Source of the DNA: Onishia taeanensis
GTDB taxonomy: Bacteria > Pseudomonadota > Gammaproteobacteria > Pseudomonadales > Halomonadaceae
Direction of reading: 5' to 3'
Assembly (NCBI RefSeq): GCF_013349955.1
Contig: NZ_JABVXC010000002.1
Location: forward strand, 62,001-126,000
Length of the DNA stretch: 64,000 nucleotides
In this document: positions 1 to 8,895 of the stretch, piece by piece
Position numbering within the stretch: position 1 is the stretch's first letter
How the letters are laid out: every line of letters begins with the position of its first letter
Notes under the pieces: model-generated
What the model was told of the DNA's origin: nothing
Database searches by the model: none
What the model saw: only the letters and a program-made list of their open reading frames with translations
Translations under genes and position numbers: made by a program

Positions 1-66
1 AGCACCGTCATCCCGGGCCGGCGAACGCCTGCCGGCCTTGAGACACAATAATCAAGGAGACGACGC

Positions 67-732
67 TTGGAACTGTTTCAATATGCTCTGGACAATCTGG
101 AGCTCTTGCTGACCCGCACCATTGAGCATATCTCGCTGGTGGGTGTAGCGGTCGGCATCGCGACCCTGACGGGAGTGCCGATCGGCATCGCCATCACCAA
201 GAATGAGCGCGCCGCCAAGACCGTGCTCTACATCGCCTCGATCATCGTGACGATTCCTTCCATCGCGCTGTTCGGCATCATGATCCCGATTCTGTCCATC
301 ATCGGACAGGGCATCGGTTATATGCCGGCGGTCATCGCGGTGCTGCTCTATTCGCAGCTACCGATCATTCGCAACACCTACACCGCCATCAATAACGTCG
401 ACCCGGCCCTGCGCGAGGCCGCTCGCGGCATCGGCATGAGCCAGAACCAGCGCCTGCGCATGGTCGAGATTCCGCTCGCCGTGCCGGTGATCATGGCCGG
501 CGTGCGCACCGCCGTGGTGCTCAACATCGGCGTTATGGCCATTGCCGCCTACATCGGCGCGGGCGGGCTCGGCACCTTCATCAGCCGCGGTATTTCTCAG
601 TCCGATCCGCGCCAGCTGATCCTCGGCGCAGTGGCCGTCAGCGTGCTGGCGATCATCGTCGACTACTCACTGCTGGCGCTGCAGAAGCGCCTGACGCCCA
701 AGGGCATGGAGCGCGCCGCCGCCACCACCTGA
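67..732 (+). CDS. OpuC/OsmU-type ABC transporter permease
   Basis: Inner-membrane permease (221 aa) of a glycine betaine/choline/osmoprotectant importer. It is highly hydrophobic, with about five to six membrane segments and a BPD-transporter EAA loop near residues 117-130 (EAARGIGM), which docks onto the ATPase. The start is TTG at 67, supported by AAGGAGA ending 6 nt upstream; no ATG fits. It is the first gene of a four-gene cluster (permease, ATPase, permease, binding protein), in the order known for OpuC and YehZYXW/OsmU systems. Substrate identity is inferred from family only; betaine-type osmolytes are most likely. Confidence 0.9.
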   Translation: MELFQYALDNLELLLTRTIEHISLVGVAVGIATLTGVPIGIAITKNERAAKTVLYIASIIVTIPSIALFGIMIPILSIIGQGIGYMPAVIAVLLYSQLPIIRNTYTAINNVDPALREAARGIGMSQNQRLRMVEIPLAVPVIMAGVRTAVVLNIGVMAIAAYIGAGGLGTFISRGISQSDPRQLILGAVAVSVLAIIVDYSLLALQKRLTPKGMERAAATT

Positions 733-777
733 GCCGTCATTCGTGCCACATTCTGCCGACCAGACAAGGACCGCTTC

Positions 778-1956
778 ATGATTCGACTCGATAACCTGAC
801 CAAGGTCTTCGACACGCCCAAGGGCGCCGTGACCGCCGCCGACCACATCAGCATGGAAGTTCCGAGCGGTGAAATCTGCATCCTGCTCGGCCCCTCCGGC
901 TGCGGCAAGACCACCACCCTGAAGATGATCAACCGCATCGTCCGCCCGACATCGGGCAAGGTGTTCATCAATGGTGAGGACACCACCAGCCTCGATACCC
1001 AGGACCTGCGCCGCAATATCGGCTACGTGATCCAGCAGATCGGTCTGTTCCCCAACATGACCATCGAGGAAAACATTACCGTGGTCCCCAAGCTGCTGGG
1101 CTGGGACAAGGCCAAGTACCGGGAGCGCGCACGGGAAATGATGCGCATGATCGCGCTGGAGCCGGACGCCTTCCTCAAGCGCTATCCAAGCGAGCTTTCC
1201 GGCGGCCAACAGCAGCGTATCGGCGTGGCCCGGGCGCTGGCCGCCGATCCGCCCGTGATGCTGATGGACGAACCCTTCGGCGCCATTGACCCGATCAATC
1301 GGGCAGTGATTCAGGACGAATTCCTGAAGATGCAGCAGGACCTCAAGAAGACGATCATGTTCGTCAGCCACGACATCGACGAAGCGATCAAGATGGGCGA
1401 CCGCATCGCCATCTTCCGGGCCGGTAAGCTGGTCCAGTACTCGGAGCCTGACGAGCTGCTCGCCGCGCCCAAGAACGACTTCGTCGAGTCCTTCCTCGGT
1501 GAGGATCGGGCCCTCAAGCGCCTCAACCTGGTCAAGGTGCGCGACCTGGCCAGCGACGAGATCGGGCTGGTTCGCCCGGACGATACCCTCGAGACGGCGC
1601 TCAAGCGCATCGAAGAATACGGCTATCAAAACAGCATCGTAATGGTGAACGACAAGCGCCAACCGGTGGGCATCATCAACGCCGCCGTGGCCCGCACCAC
1701 CAAGGGCCATTGCCGGGACCACTTCCAGAGCGTGCCAGTGGTGGTCAGCCTCGACGACGACCTGCGCAAGGTCGCCTCGCTGATGTTTGCCAACGACATG
1801 ACCTGGGTAGCCTGCGTCGATAACGATGGTCGCATCGTCGGCCAGATCACCCAGCGGGCGATTACCCACCACCTGGGGTCGCGCTATCGGACTCACTCTC
1901 GCGACCAGGCCACTCTGGATGCCGCGGCATCGCTGTCACCGGCCGACAAGGAGTAA
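778..1956 (+). CDS. OpuC-type ABC transporter ATP-binding protein with CBS domains
   Basis: Cytoplasmic ATPase (392 aa) energising the osmoprotectant importer. Walker A (GPSGCGKTT) lies near residues 38-46, the signature LSGGQQQR near 140-147 and Walker B (VMLMDEP) near 160-166. A C-terminal pair of CBS repeats (about 255-370) is the module that, in OpuA-type ATPases, senses ionic strength or nucleotides and gates transport. Length and layout are those of OpuCA/ProV-like proteins. It starts 45 bp after the first permease and ends 3 bp before the second, so it is in one operon. Confidence 0.93.
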   Translation: MIRLDNLTKVFDTPKGAVTAADHISMEVPSGEICILLGPSGCGKTTTLKMINRIVRPTSGKVFINGEDTTSLDTQDLRRNIGYVIQQIGLFPNMTIEENITVVPKLLGWDKAKYRERAREMMRMIALEPDAFLKRYPSELSGGQQQRIGVARALAADPPVMLMDEPFGAIDPINRAVIQDEFLKMQQDLKKTIMFVSHDIDEAIKMGDRIAIFRAGKLVQYSEPDELLAAPKNDFVESFLGEDRALKRLNLVKVRDLASDEIGLVRPDDTLETALKRIEEYGYQNSIVMVNDKRQPVGIINAAVARTTKGHCRDHFQSVPVVVSLDDDLRKVASLMFANDMTWVACVDNDGRIVGQITQRAITHHLGSRYRTHSRDQATLDAAASLSPADKE

Positions 1957-1959
1957 GCC

Positions 1960-2691
1960 ATGCCGACGCTGAACCTCTCTGGGGCAATGCGCCTGCTGGT
2001 GCTGGTGGCCGTCTTCGTGGCTGGGGTCTGGAGCCAGTCCAGTGGCGTGATCGACGACTTCATCTTCTACATACCAGACATCCAGTACCTGGCCGTGCAG
2101 CACCTGTGGCTGACCGCCATCTCTGGCAGCCTGGCGATTATTGTCGCCATTCCACTGGGCACCCTGCTATCGCGCCCCAGCATGGAAAAGGTTGCCGAAT
2201 CCGCGATGCAGGTGCTCAACGTGGGCACCACCATCCCGACGCTTGCGGTGCTGGCGTTGTCGATGAGCTTCCTGGGCATCGGCACCGTGCCTGCCGTATT
2301 CGGGCTATTCGTGGCGACACTGTTGCCGATCACGCGCAACACCTACACAGGGCTCAAGGGCGTTTCGCCGGCTCTCAAGGAAGCCGCGGCAGGGATCGGC
2401 ATGTCGCCCACCCAGCGTCTGCTAAGGGTCGAGCTACCCAATGCCCTGTATGTCATTTTTGCCGGTATCCGCACGGCACTGGCCATCAACGTCGGCACCG
2501 TGCCACTGGCCTTTTTGATCGGGGCCGGTGGCCTTGGCGAGCTGATCTTCACCGGCATCGACCTCTATGACCCGGTCATGATGCTCTCCGGCGCCATCCC
2601 CACGGCCTTGCTGGCGATCGTGGTGGATATGTTGATCGCCGTCAGCGCTTTCCTGCTGGTGCCAAGGGGTGTGAACCCGAGCCGGGCCTGA
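1960..2691 (+). CDS. OpuC/OsmU-type ABC transporter permease (second)
   Basis: Second inner-membrane permease (243 aa) of the importer, paralogous to the first gene. An N-terminal hydrophobic segment near residues 9-25 and an EAA loop (EAAAGIGMSPTQR) are visible. The start ATG lies 3 bp after the ATPase stop, with AAGGAG immediately upstream overlapping the end of the ATPase gene, so the two are translationally close. The two permeases are expected to form a heterodimeric pore with the CBS ATPase. Confidence 0.92.
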   Translation: MPTLNLSGAMRLLVLVAVFVAGVWSQSSGVIDDFIFYIPDIQYLAVQHLWLTAISGSLAIIVAIPLGTLLSRPSMEKVAESAMQVLNVGTTIPTLAVLALSMSFLGIGTVPAVFGLFVATLLPITRNTYTGLKGVSPALKEAAAGIGMSPTQRLLRVELPNALYVIFAGIRTALAINVGTVPLAFLIGAGGLGELIFTGIDLYDPVMMLSGAIPTALLAIVVDMLIAVSAFLLVPRGVNPSRA

Positions 2692-2805
2692 TGCAGGAAC
2701 CCAAGCCCGGCAAGGACGCATGACCTACGACAAGACGCATGACTGACGCCTCGTCATTCACCACCAATAATTAATGACCGACACATCACAGACAGGAGCG
2801 ACACC

Positions 2806-3687
2806 ATGAAAACCTTGATGACCCTGCTCACCGGCGCCGCACTGGCCGGCACCCTGGCGACCGCCCAAGCCAACGAGATCGTGGTGGGTGGCAAGAACTT
2901 CACCGAGCAACAAATCCTTGCCAGCATGACCAGCCAGTATCTCGACGGACTGGGCTATGACGTCGAGAAACGTTCCGGCATGGGCTCCGCCGTGCTGCGC
3001 CAGGCCCAGGAAAACGGCCAGATCGACCTCTACTGGGAATACACCGGTACCTCGCTGATCAACTACAACGACGTCACCGAGCGCCTGTCGCCGGAAGACA
3101 CCTACACGCGTGTCAAGGAGCTCGACGCCGAGAAGGGCCTGGTCTGGCTGGCGCCCTCCGACGCCAACAACACCTACGCCCTGGCCATGCGTGAAGACGA
3201 TGCCCAGGAACGTGGCATCAAGACCCTTTCCGACCTTGCCCAGGCGGTCAACGACGACGAAGGCCTGACCTTCGCCCTGAATGCCGAGTTCTATGCCCGC
3301 GAGGACGGCTGGCGCCCCCTGCAGCAAGCCTATGACTTCCGCGTCGGCCGCGGCGACGTCAAGCGCATGGATTCCGGCCTGGTCTACCAGGCCCTGCGTG
3401 ACAGCCAGGTCGACGTCGGCCTGGTATTCGCTACCGATGGCCGCATTCCGGCCTTCAACTTCCAGGTGCTCGAAGACGACCAGAACTACTTCCCGGCCTA
3501 TGCGTTGACCCCGGTGGTGCGAGAAGAAACCCTCGCGGCCAACCCTAAGCTCGAGGGCCAGATGGGCAAGCTTTCCAGCCTGCTCGACGATGACACCATG
3601 TCCAGCCTCAATGCCCAGGTCGACGTCGAGAAAGAAACCATCGAGCGGGTCGCCGAAGGCTTCCTCAAGGAGCACGACCTGCTGTGA
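2806..3687 (+). CDS. OpuC-type substrate-binding protein (glycine betaine/choline family)
   Basis: Periplasmic binding protein (293 aa) for the importer. The N-terminal signal peptide (about residues 1-22, ending ATAQA before NEIVVGG) has no lipobox, so it should be soluble. The mature start VVGGKNFTEQQILA is typical of OpuAC/OpuCC/YehZ-type binding proteins. AGGAG lies 10 nt before the ATG. It is last in the importer cluster and followed by a strong terminator at 3731-3760. Exact ligand not readable from sequence. Confidence 0.93.
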   Translation: MKTLMTLLTGAALAGTLATAQANEIVVGGKNFTEQQILASMTSQYLDGLGYDVEKRSGMGSAVLRQAQENGQIDLYWEYTGTSLINYNDVTERLSPEDTYTRVKELDAEKGLVWLAPSDANNTYALAMREDDAQERGIKTLSDLAQAVNDDEGLTFALNAEFYAREDGWRPLQQAYDFRVGRGDVKRMDSGLVYQALRDSQVDVGLVFATDGRIPAFNFQVLEDDQNYFPAYALTPVVREETLAANPKLEGQMGKLSSLLDDDTMSSLNAQVDVEKETIERVAEGFLKEHDLL

Positions 3688-3730
3688 TCGACGCCTGAGC
3701 GGGTACCGCCCCGCTTGCGCGCTCGTCTCG

Positions 3731-3760
3731 AAGGCCGCCCTGAGGGGCGGCCTTCTTTTT
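3731..3760 (+). terminator. Rho-independent terminator after the OpuC cluster
   Basis: A perfect 10-bp stem (AAGGCCGCCC / GGGCGGCCTT) with a TGAG loop is followed by CTTTTT. It lies 43 bp after the binding-protein stop and insulates the importer operon from the downstream MmgE/PrpD gene. Confidence 0.9.
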
Positions 3761-3790
3761 GCCACCCGCCTTGCTTACGAGATCACTGCC

Positions 3791-5137
3791 ATGCCGGAGC
3801 TGACGAAACAGGAACTCACCGCGCACGGGCCCACAAAGGAGCTGGACCCACTCGACTGGATGTGCCGGGTCGATCTTTCGATCCTCGGCGAGGCCGACCT
3901 GCACCAGGCCAAGCGCTGCCTGCTCGACTTGCTGGGCGTCGCCGCTGGCGCCACCCGCACAGCGCTGGCCGACAAGGCCGTGCGCTTCGTGACCAGCCAG
4001 CACGGTGGCGACCGTCCGCTGCTGTTCGCAACCGGGCGGGCCTCACCCACCGGCGTCGCCTTGCACGGCGCCTGGCTGATCGATGCCCTCGATGCCCACG
4101 ACGGCCAGGTGCTGACCAAGGGACATTCAGGCGTGGCCCTGCTACCCGGCCTGCTTGCCCTGCCCGAGGTTGCCAAGCTGTCGGGACGCGACTTTCTTGC
4201 CCTGCTCGTCTACGGCTACGAGATCGCCACCCGCGCGGGGATTGCCCTGCACGCCACCAGCCCGGACTACCACACCTCGGGCGCCTGGAACGCGCTTGGC
4301 GTCGCGGCAGTGGCCGCTCGCCTGCGCGGCTTCGGCATCGAGACCCTGCATCACGCACTCGGCATCGCCGAGTTCTATGGCCCGCGCAGCCAGATGATGC
4401 GCTGCATCGACCATCCGACGATGCTCAAGGACGGTTCCGGCTGGGGTGCCATGACCGGCATCTCGGCGGCCCTGCTGGCCGAAGATGGCTTCACCGGCGC
4501 CCCGGCGCTGACCATAACGGCGCCTCAGGTAGCCTCTATCTGGCAGGACCTGGGCGAACGCTGGTACCTGCATGAACAGTACTTCAAGGCCTATCCGGTG
4601 TGCCGCTGGGCGCAACCTGCGGTAGAAGCCGTGCTGGCGCTACGGACCGATAAGCGCGACCCGGCAAGGATCGAGCGCATCGAGATCATCACCTTCCACG
4701 AGGGCAAGCGCCTGCATGTGACCCATCCCGCCACCACCGAGCAGGCCCAATACAGCCTGCCCTGGTCGGTGGCCTGCGCGCTTGGCCGCGGCAGCGTGGA
4801 TGTCGCCGGCGTCTGCGACGAGCTAAACGCCCCGGACCTCAAGGCCCTGGCCAGCAAGGTGGAGATTCATGAGGATGAGGCCTTCAACGCCCGCTTTCCC
4901 GCCGAGCGCTGGGCTCGTGCCAGGCTGCATCTCGATAGCGGCGAAGTGATCGAAAGCGCCGACGCGGAGGCCCGCGGCAACCCGGACACGCCCCTCACGG
5001 ATGCCGAGGTGATCGCCAAGTATCAGGCACTGGCGGAGCCCGTACTAGGAAGCAGAGCGACGCGGCTGCGCGAGGTGGTGATGAGCCTGGAGGCGCGCCC
5101 CGCAAGCGACCTGCTGGCCCTGCTGAACGAACCTTGA
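3791..5137 (+). CDS. MmgE/PrpD family protein
   Basis: A 448-aa member of the MmgE/PrpD family, whose characterised members include 2-methylcitrate dehydratase (PrpD), cis-aconitate decarboxylase and iminodisuccinate epimerase. The start chosen is ATG 3791, the first methionine after the terminator; an open frame extends upstream into the previous gene but would read through that terminator. Family signatures include the stretch around DALDAHDG and the YGPRSQMM / CIDHPTMLKDG region. No prpBC neighbours are present, so propionate metabolism is not implied. The nitrilase-like gene that follows suggests catabolism of a nitrogen-containing compound; the substrate is unknown. Confidence 0.85.
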   Translation: MPELTKQELTAHGPTKELDPLDWMCRVDLSILGEADLHQAKRCLLDLLGVAAGATRTALADKAVRFVTSQHGGDRPLLFATGRASPTGVALHGAWLIDALDAHDGQVLTKGHSGVALLPGLLALPEVAKLSGRDFLALLVYGYEIATRAGIALHATSPDYHTSGAWNALGVAAVAARLRGFGIETLHHALGIAEFYGPRSQMMRCIDHPTMLKDGSGWGAMTGISAALLAEDGFTGAPALTITAPQVASIWQDLGERWYLHEQYFKAYPVCRWAQPAVEAVLALRTDKRDPARIERIEIITFHEGKRLHVTHPATTEQAQYSLPWSVACALGRGSVDVAGVCDELNAPDLKALASKVEIHEDEAFNARFPAERWARARLHLDSGEVIESADAEARGNPDTPLTDAEVIAKYQALAEPVLGSRATRLREVVMSLEARPASDLLALLNEP

Positions 5138-5217
5138 AGCACCGCCATGCGAGTGCGATGATCCACGGCGATGGCTCGTCGCTCCCACCTACCGTCATCC
5201 CACATCGAGATTCGACC

Positions 5218-6060
5218 ATGCACTATCAGGATCACCTGCGCGTCGGCGCCGCCCAGATCAACGCCACCCTGGGCGATGTCGATGCCAACCTCGAGCGCCA
5301 CCTGGACATGATTGCCAAGGCCCGCCACGCCGGGCTCGAGCTATTGGTATTTCCCGAACTTTCGCTGACCGGCTATGGCCTGGGCAACCAGGTGATCGAA
5401 TTGGCCTGCCCGGCCGAGGACCCGCGGCTTGCGGACCTCGCCCAGGCAGCCGGCGATATGCAGGTGGTGGTTGGCTTCGTCGAGGAAGCGAGCCCCGGCG
5501 AGTACTACAATGCCCTGGCGATTTGTCAGCATGGCGCGCTACAGGCCGTGCACCGCAAGCTGAACCTGCCGACTTACGGCGGCCTCGAGGAAGGTAAGCT
5601 CTTCACTCACGGCAGCGAGCTTAACCACGTGGACGTCCGCCCGGGCTGGTCCGCGACCTCGCTGATCTGCGCCGACCTGTGGAACCCCGGCCTGGTGCAT
5701 GCCGCCCTGCTGGCCAGGCCCACGATGCTGTGCGCGCCGATCAACTCGGCATCCGGCATCGTCAGCGACGACTTCTCCAACGAACAGAACTGGGCCATCA
5801 ACCTGCACTTCTATGCCATGACCTATGGCACGCCGGTGATCATGGCCAATCGCTTCGGCCCCGAGGGGGGGAGCCACTTCTGGGGCGGCTCACGCATTCT
5901 GGGCCCAAGAGGCGAGACCCTGGCGCTGGCCGAGGATCGAGAGATGCTGATCGAGGCTCGACTGTCGCGCACCGCCATTGCCAGAGCCCGCTTCGAACTG
6001 CCCACTCACCGAGACGCCGACACCCCGCTGGTACGCGAGCTGATGGCCGGCTATCGCTGA
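5218..6060 (+). CDS. Carbon-nitrogen hydrolase (nitrilase superfamily)
   Basis: A 280-aa single-domain amidase/nitrilase-fold enzyme hydrolysing a C-N bond. The catalytic triad is visible: Glu47 (FPELSLTGY), Lys114 (HRKLNLPTYG) and Cys151 (LICADLWNPG). The start is placed at ATG 5218 (MHYQDHLRVGAAQ), because the fold begins at once with the RVGAAQ strand; a TTG at 5134 would add a non-conserved leader. It lies 80 bp downstream of the MmgE/PrpD gene on the same strand and is probably co-transcribed. Substrate unknown; the order permease-PrpD-nitrilase suggests uptake followed by breakdown of a small amide or betaine-like compound. Confidence 0.88.
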   Translation: MHYQDHLRVGAAQINATLGDVDANLERHLDMIAKARHAGLELLVFPELSLTGYGLGNQVIELACPAEDPRLADLAQAAGDMQVVVGFVEEASPGEYYNALAICQHGALQAVHRKLNLPTYGGLEEGKLFTHGSELNHVDVRPGWSATSLICADLWNPGLVHAALLARPTMLCAPINSASGIVSDDFSNEQNWAINLHFYAMTYGTPVIMANRFGPEGGSHFWGGSRILGPRGETLALAEDREMLIEARLSRTAIARARFELPTHRDADTPLVRELMAGYR

Positions 6061-6075
6061 TACCAGCCATACGGC

Positions 6076-6606
6076 TCAGCGCCAGTGAACCGGATAACGC
6101 CGGTGACGCGCCAGGTTGTTGACCAAGATCGCCACCCCCAACATCAGGGCGCAGCCGATACCCACCGGCAACAGCGGATACCACCACCCCAGCGCATGTA
6201 CCTCAGGGCCGCCGATGACAGCGATCAGCGCCGCGGCGGCACCGGGAGGATGCACAGTGTGCGTTAGCTGCATGACCAGGATGGCCAGCGATACCGACAG
6301 CGCCACGGCCACCGCCGTTTCCCCCACTAATTGGAAGCAGCCCACCCCCACCATGGCGGAGAGTATGCTGCCCATGAGTACATTGCGGGGCTGCGCCAGG
6401 GGGCTTGCCGGAACGGCATAAATCAGCACGGAGGTCGCGCCAAAGGATCCCACGATCAGCAGCTGGCTGCTCAACCAGTGCGCACTCAGCCAGCTGATGG
6501 CCAGCATGCCAGCGAAAGCGCCTATCCAGGACCATAGCGCATCCCGCCAGCAGGCGCGGGGACGCTGAATGGGTTCGCCGCGCATTTTCGAGAGATATGT
6601 CTTCAC
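6076..6606 (-). CDS. HPP family membrane protein
   Basis: A 176-aa integral membrane protein with four predicted transmembrane segments and the family-naming HPP motif (HTVHPPGAAAAL). HPP proteins of plants, algae and cyanobacteria have been linked to nitrite transport; the bacterial role is not settled. It is convergent with the nitrilase gene (16-bp gap) and divergent from the PA2779-like gene. Confidence 0.85.
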   Translation of the reverse strand: MKTYLSKMRGEPIQRPRACWRDALWSWIGAFAGMLAISWLSAHWLSSQLLIVGSFGATSVLIYAVPASPLAQPRNVLMGSILSAMVGVGCFQLVGETAVAVALSVSLAILVMQLTHTVHPPGAAAALIAVIGGPEVHALGWWYPLLPVGIGCALMLGVAILVNNLARHRRYPVHWR

Positions 6607-6763
6607 TCACCCGCCTCTGCACAAAAAGAGTGCAGGAGTCTGTCAAAGTGGATCAGGAAAGTGAAGTTAGCCTTATCTATATGACCATACCCTGAGTTAA
6701 TAAACCGCCACGCTCGTCATCAGGGCGAGGGGTCATACCTCTCTCAAGCGCATGCAAAAAAGC

Positions 6764-6793
6764 ATGAAAATCATCGTTATCTCCCCGTATACT
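6764..6793 (+). promoter_or_regulatory. Possible sigma-70 promoter for the PA2779/PA2778 pair
   Basis: The -10 TATACT at 6788-6793 matches consensus well; a weak -35 (ATGAAA at 6764-6769) lies 18 bp upstream. It is about 98 bp from the chosen start at 6891. A CATGC/GCATG inverted repeat lies just upstream. Positional match only. Confidence 0.35.
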
Positions 6794-6890
6794 GGAAGCG
6801 CATCGCGTGTCGAAAGATCGTTCCCAAGACCTGGACGTCTCGGATCATCAAGAAGAAGCCAAAAGCCAATTCAGCAACAAGGATCATTCC

Positions 6891-7292
6891 ATGATGAAGA
6901 AACTCGCTCGCGTCATTAGCCCGCTGTTGATTGCCTTCCTGGTACTGGGCAGCCTGCCGGCCGTGGCATCCGTGCCGGCCACACAGGCCAACGGCCTGGT
7001 CTCGACTCAGGATGCCCTCAGCGCTTCGCAAGTGGCCTCCGATCGGGAACGCATCAACGAGCTGCTAGCCCGTGAAGACGTTCAGCAGCAACTGCTGCTG
7101 CAAGGCGTTCAGCCGGCGGAGGTAAAGGCCCGCGTGGCGGCACTGTCCGACGAGGAAGTGTCCCAGATGGCCAATCAGCTCGACGAAATGCCGGCTGGTG
7201 CCAGCGTGGTTGGCGCCCTGTTCGCGGTGTTCGTGATCCTGCTGGTCACCGATATCCTGGGCCTGACCAATGTCTATCCGTTCGTGCGTTGA
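6891..7292 (+). CDS. PA2779 family protein (small secreted/membrane protein)
   Basis: A 133-aa protein resembling the uncharacterised PA2779 family. An N-terminal signal peptide or anchor (MMKKLARVISPLLIAFLVLG), a helical middle rich in Gln/Glu/Ala and a C-terminal transmembrane segment (about residues 104-125) are visible. The start is ATG 6891 with AAGGA 7 nt upstream; a further-upstream GTG at 6807 would put a charged leader before the signal. The next gene starts 4 bp after the stop and belongs to the PA2778 family, the partner usually found with it. Function unknown. Confidence 0.8.
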   Translation: MMKKLARVISPLLIAFLVLGSLPAVASVPATQANGLVSTQDALSASQVASDRERINELLAREDVQQQLLLQGVQPAEVKARVAALSDEEVSQMANQLDEMPAGASVVGALFAVFVILLVTDILGLTNVYPFVR

Positions 7293-7296
7293 TCGT

Positions 7297-8265
7297 ATGA
7301 CACGCCTATCGATTTGGCACTTGCCGAACGCCCGCGCTGCGGGCGTTCTGCTTTGTGTGCTAAGCCTTCTGCTGCTGGCCGGCTGTGCCAGCACGCCGCG
7401 CATCTCGAGCCCCGAGCGACTCGGCATTCCTCAACAGACGAGCATCGCGGATGTTCCCTTCTTCGGCCAGCGCGACTATCAGTGCGGCCCAGCCGCGCTC
7501 GCCATGGTGCTCAACGACAGCGGCGTGGAGATAGGCGTCGATGCTCTGATCCCCCAGCTGTTCCTGCCCAACCGCCAGGGCAGCGTGCAGCCGGAAATGC
7601 TTGCGACGGCGCGCCGCCAGGGACGCGTTCCCTTCGTGCTCGACAATGACATCGAATCGCTGCTCGAGACGCTGGCCGCCGGCCAACCGGTGGTGGTCAT
7701 GCAGAACCTGTCGCTGCCGATCGCCCCGCTCTGGCATTACGCCGTGGCCATCGGCTATGACCTCGACGAGGAAACGATTCGGCTGCACACCGGCTTCAAG
7801 CCCGGCCAGGACATGGCGCTCTCCACCTTCGATGCGACCTGGGCCCGCAGCGACCGCTGGGCAATGGTCGCCCTGCCGCCCGGCGACATTCCTCGCGGCA
7901 TCTCCGCCGAGGCAGCACTTAGCGCCATCAGTGATGCCGAGCGGGTGCAGGGCGCGGTTGAACTACAACCCAGTTGGGAGGCACTCGTCGAGCGTTGGCC
8001 GGGGCTCGCCATGGGCTGGTTTGGGCTCGGCAATGCGCGCTACGCAAGCGATGACCAAGCCGGCGCCGCCGATGCCTTCCGGTTTGCCACCCTGCACGAC
8101 CCGGAGCTTGCTGCCGCATGGCTCAACTTGGGCCTGACGCTTCACAGCCTCGGTCAGCAGCAGGAAGCCCGCACGGCCCTCGAACAGGCCTCCGCTCTGC
8201 CGGGCAAGTGGCAGGAAACGGCCGCAACCAAGCTTGCATCACTCTTCCCGAAGGAGACGCCCTGA
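7297..8265 (+). CDS. PA2778-family C39-like cysteine peptidase lipoprotein with TPR
   Basis: A 322-aa lipoprotein. The lipobox LLLLAGC puts the lipidated Cys at about residue 30. A papain-like C39 domain follows, with probable catalytic Cys63 (YQCGPAAL), His147 (WHYAVAIG) and Asp155. The C-terminal third contains TPR-like helices (GWFGLGNARY, AAWLNLGLTL). C39 folds cleave double-glycine leaders or act as bacteriocin/adhesin-processing proteases; this lipoprotein subgroup is uncharacterised. The start ATG 7297 follows the PA2779 stop by 4 bp, so the pair is coupled. Confidence 0.82.
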   Translation: MTRLSIWHLPNARAAGVLLCVLSLLLLAGCASTPRISSPERLGIPQQTSIADVPFFGQRDYQCGPAALAMVLNDSGVEIGVDALIPQLFLPNRQGSVQPEMLATARRQGRVPFVLDNDIESLLETLAAGQPVVVMQNLSLPIAPLWHYAVAIGYDLDEETIRLHTGFKPGQDMALSTFDATWARSDRWAMVALPPGDIPRGISAEAALSAISDAERVQGAVELQPSWEALVERWPGLAMGWFGLGNARYASDDQAGAADAFRFATLHDPELAAAWLNLGLTLHSLGQQQEARTALEQASALPGKWQETAATKLASLFPKETP

Positions 8266-8267
8266 GC

Positions 8268-8687
8268 ATGTGGCAACAGCACGAGATTCGCCTCGCCCCT
8301 CGCTCGCGGGGCTTTCACCTGATCACAGGCGACATTGAGGACGGCCTTGCCGACCTAGCCGAATGCCGCGTCGGCCTGGTGCACTTGCAGCTGATGCACA
8401 CCTCGGCCTCGCTTACCCTGAACGAGAATGCCGACCCTGACGTACGCCACGACATGGACGCTTTCCTGCGCCATATCGCACCGGGCGACCTGCCCTTCTT
8501 TCGACACACGATGGAAGGACCGGACGACATGCCTGGCCATATCGGCGCCAGCCTGTTCGGCACGCAGCTGACGCTTGCGGTGAGAAACGGCCGCCTGGCG
8601 CTCGGCACCTGGCAGGGAGTGTGGCTCGGCGAGCATCGTGACCATGGCGGTTCACGGCGGATTCTCGCCACCCTGAACGGGGAGTGA
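8268..8687 (+). CDS. YjbQ family protein (secondary thiamine-phosphate synthase enzyme family)
   Basis: A 139-aa UPF0047/YjbQ-family protein. The core runs from FHLITGDI through LMHTSASLTLNENADPDV to the C-terminal GTWQGVWLGEHRD. E. coli YjbQ shows weak thiamine-phosphate synthase activity; the physiological role is unclear. The start ATG 8268 is 2 bp after the previous stop, with AAGGAG at 8251-8256 inside the preceding gene, so it is the third gene of the 6891-8687 operon. Confidence 0.88.
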   Translation: MWQQHEIRLAPRSRGFHLITGDIEDGLADLAECRVGLVHLQLMHTSASLTLNENADPDVRHDMDAFLRHIAPGDLPFFRHTMEGPDDMPGHIGASLFGTQLTLAVRNGRLALGTWQGVWLGEHRDHGGSRRILATLNGE

Positions 8688-8717
8688 AGCCTCACAGCGA
8701 CAGACGAGCATGAGCCC

Positions 8718-8895
8718 TTAGCCACCTCGCGCTACGATCTCTGCGACCATCTCACCATTGCTCTTGCCGATCTCGTGAAATCCCAGGCTTTCGTAAGAGT
8801 TACTGGCCGCTTCACTGCCCGGCACATAGCAGACCGTGATGCGCTGCGTGCCCTCCCTGCTCAAGCAGCGCCTCCAGCGTCAGGCGCATGCCCTT
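8718..8895 (-). pseudogene. Decayed GNAT acetyltransferase C-terminus
   Basis: On the minus strand the frame ending at 8718 reads QRITVCYVPGSE then SNSYESLGFHEIG, a typical GNAT C-terminal half. The preceding MRLTLEALLEQ is in another frame, so at least one frameshift separates them, and nothing upstream restores an acetyl-CoA loop. The rest of the 8688-9101 gap holds no other recognisable gene. Confidence 0.55.

Noticed and set aside
3590..3790. Longer N-terminus for the MmgE/PrpD protein
   Set aside because: It would start inside the binding-protein gene and read through a strong terminator.
5134..5217. TTG start at 5134 for the nitrilase-like protein
   Set aside because: Adds a 28-residue non-conserved leader; the nitrilase fold begins directly after ATG 5218.
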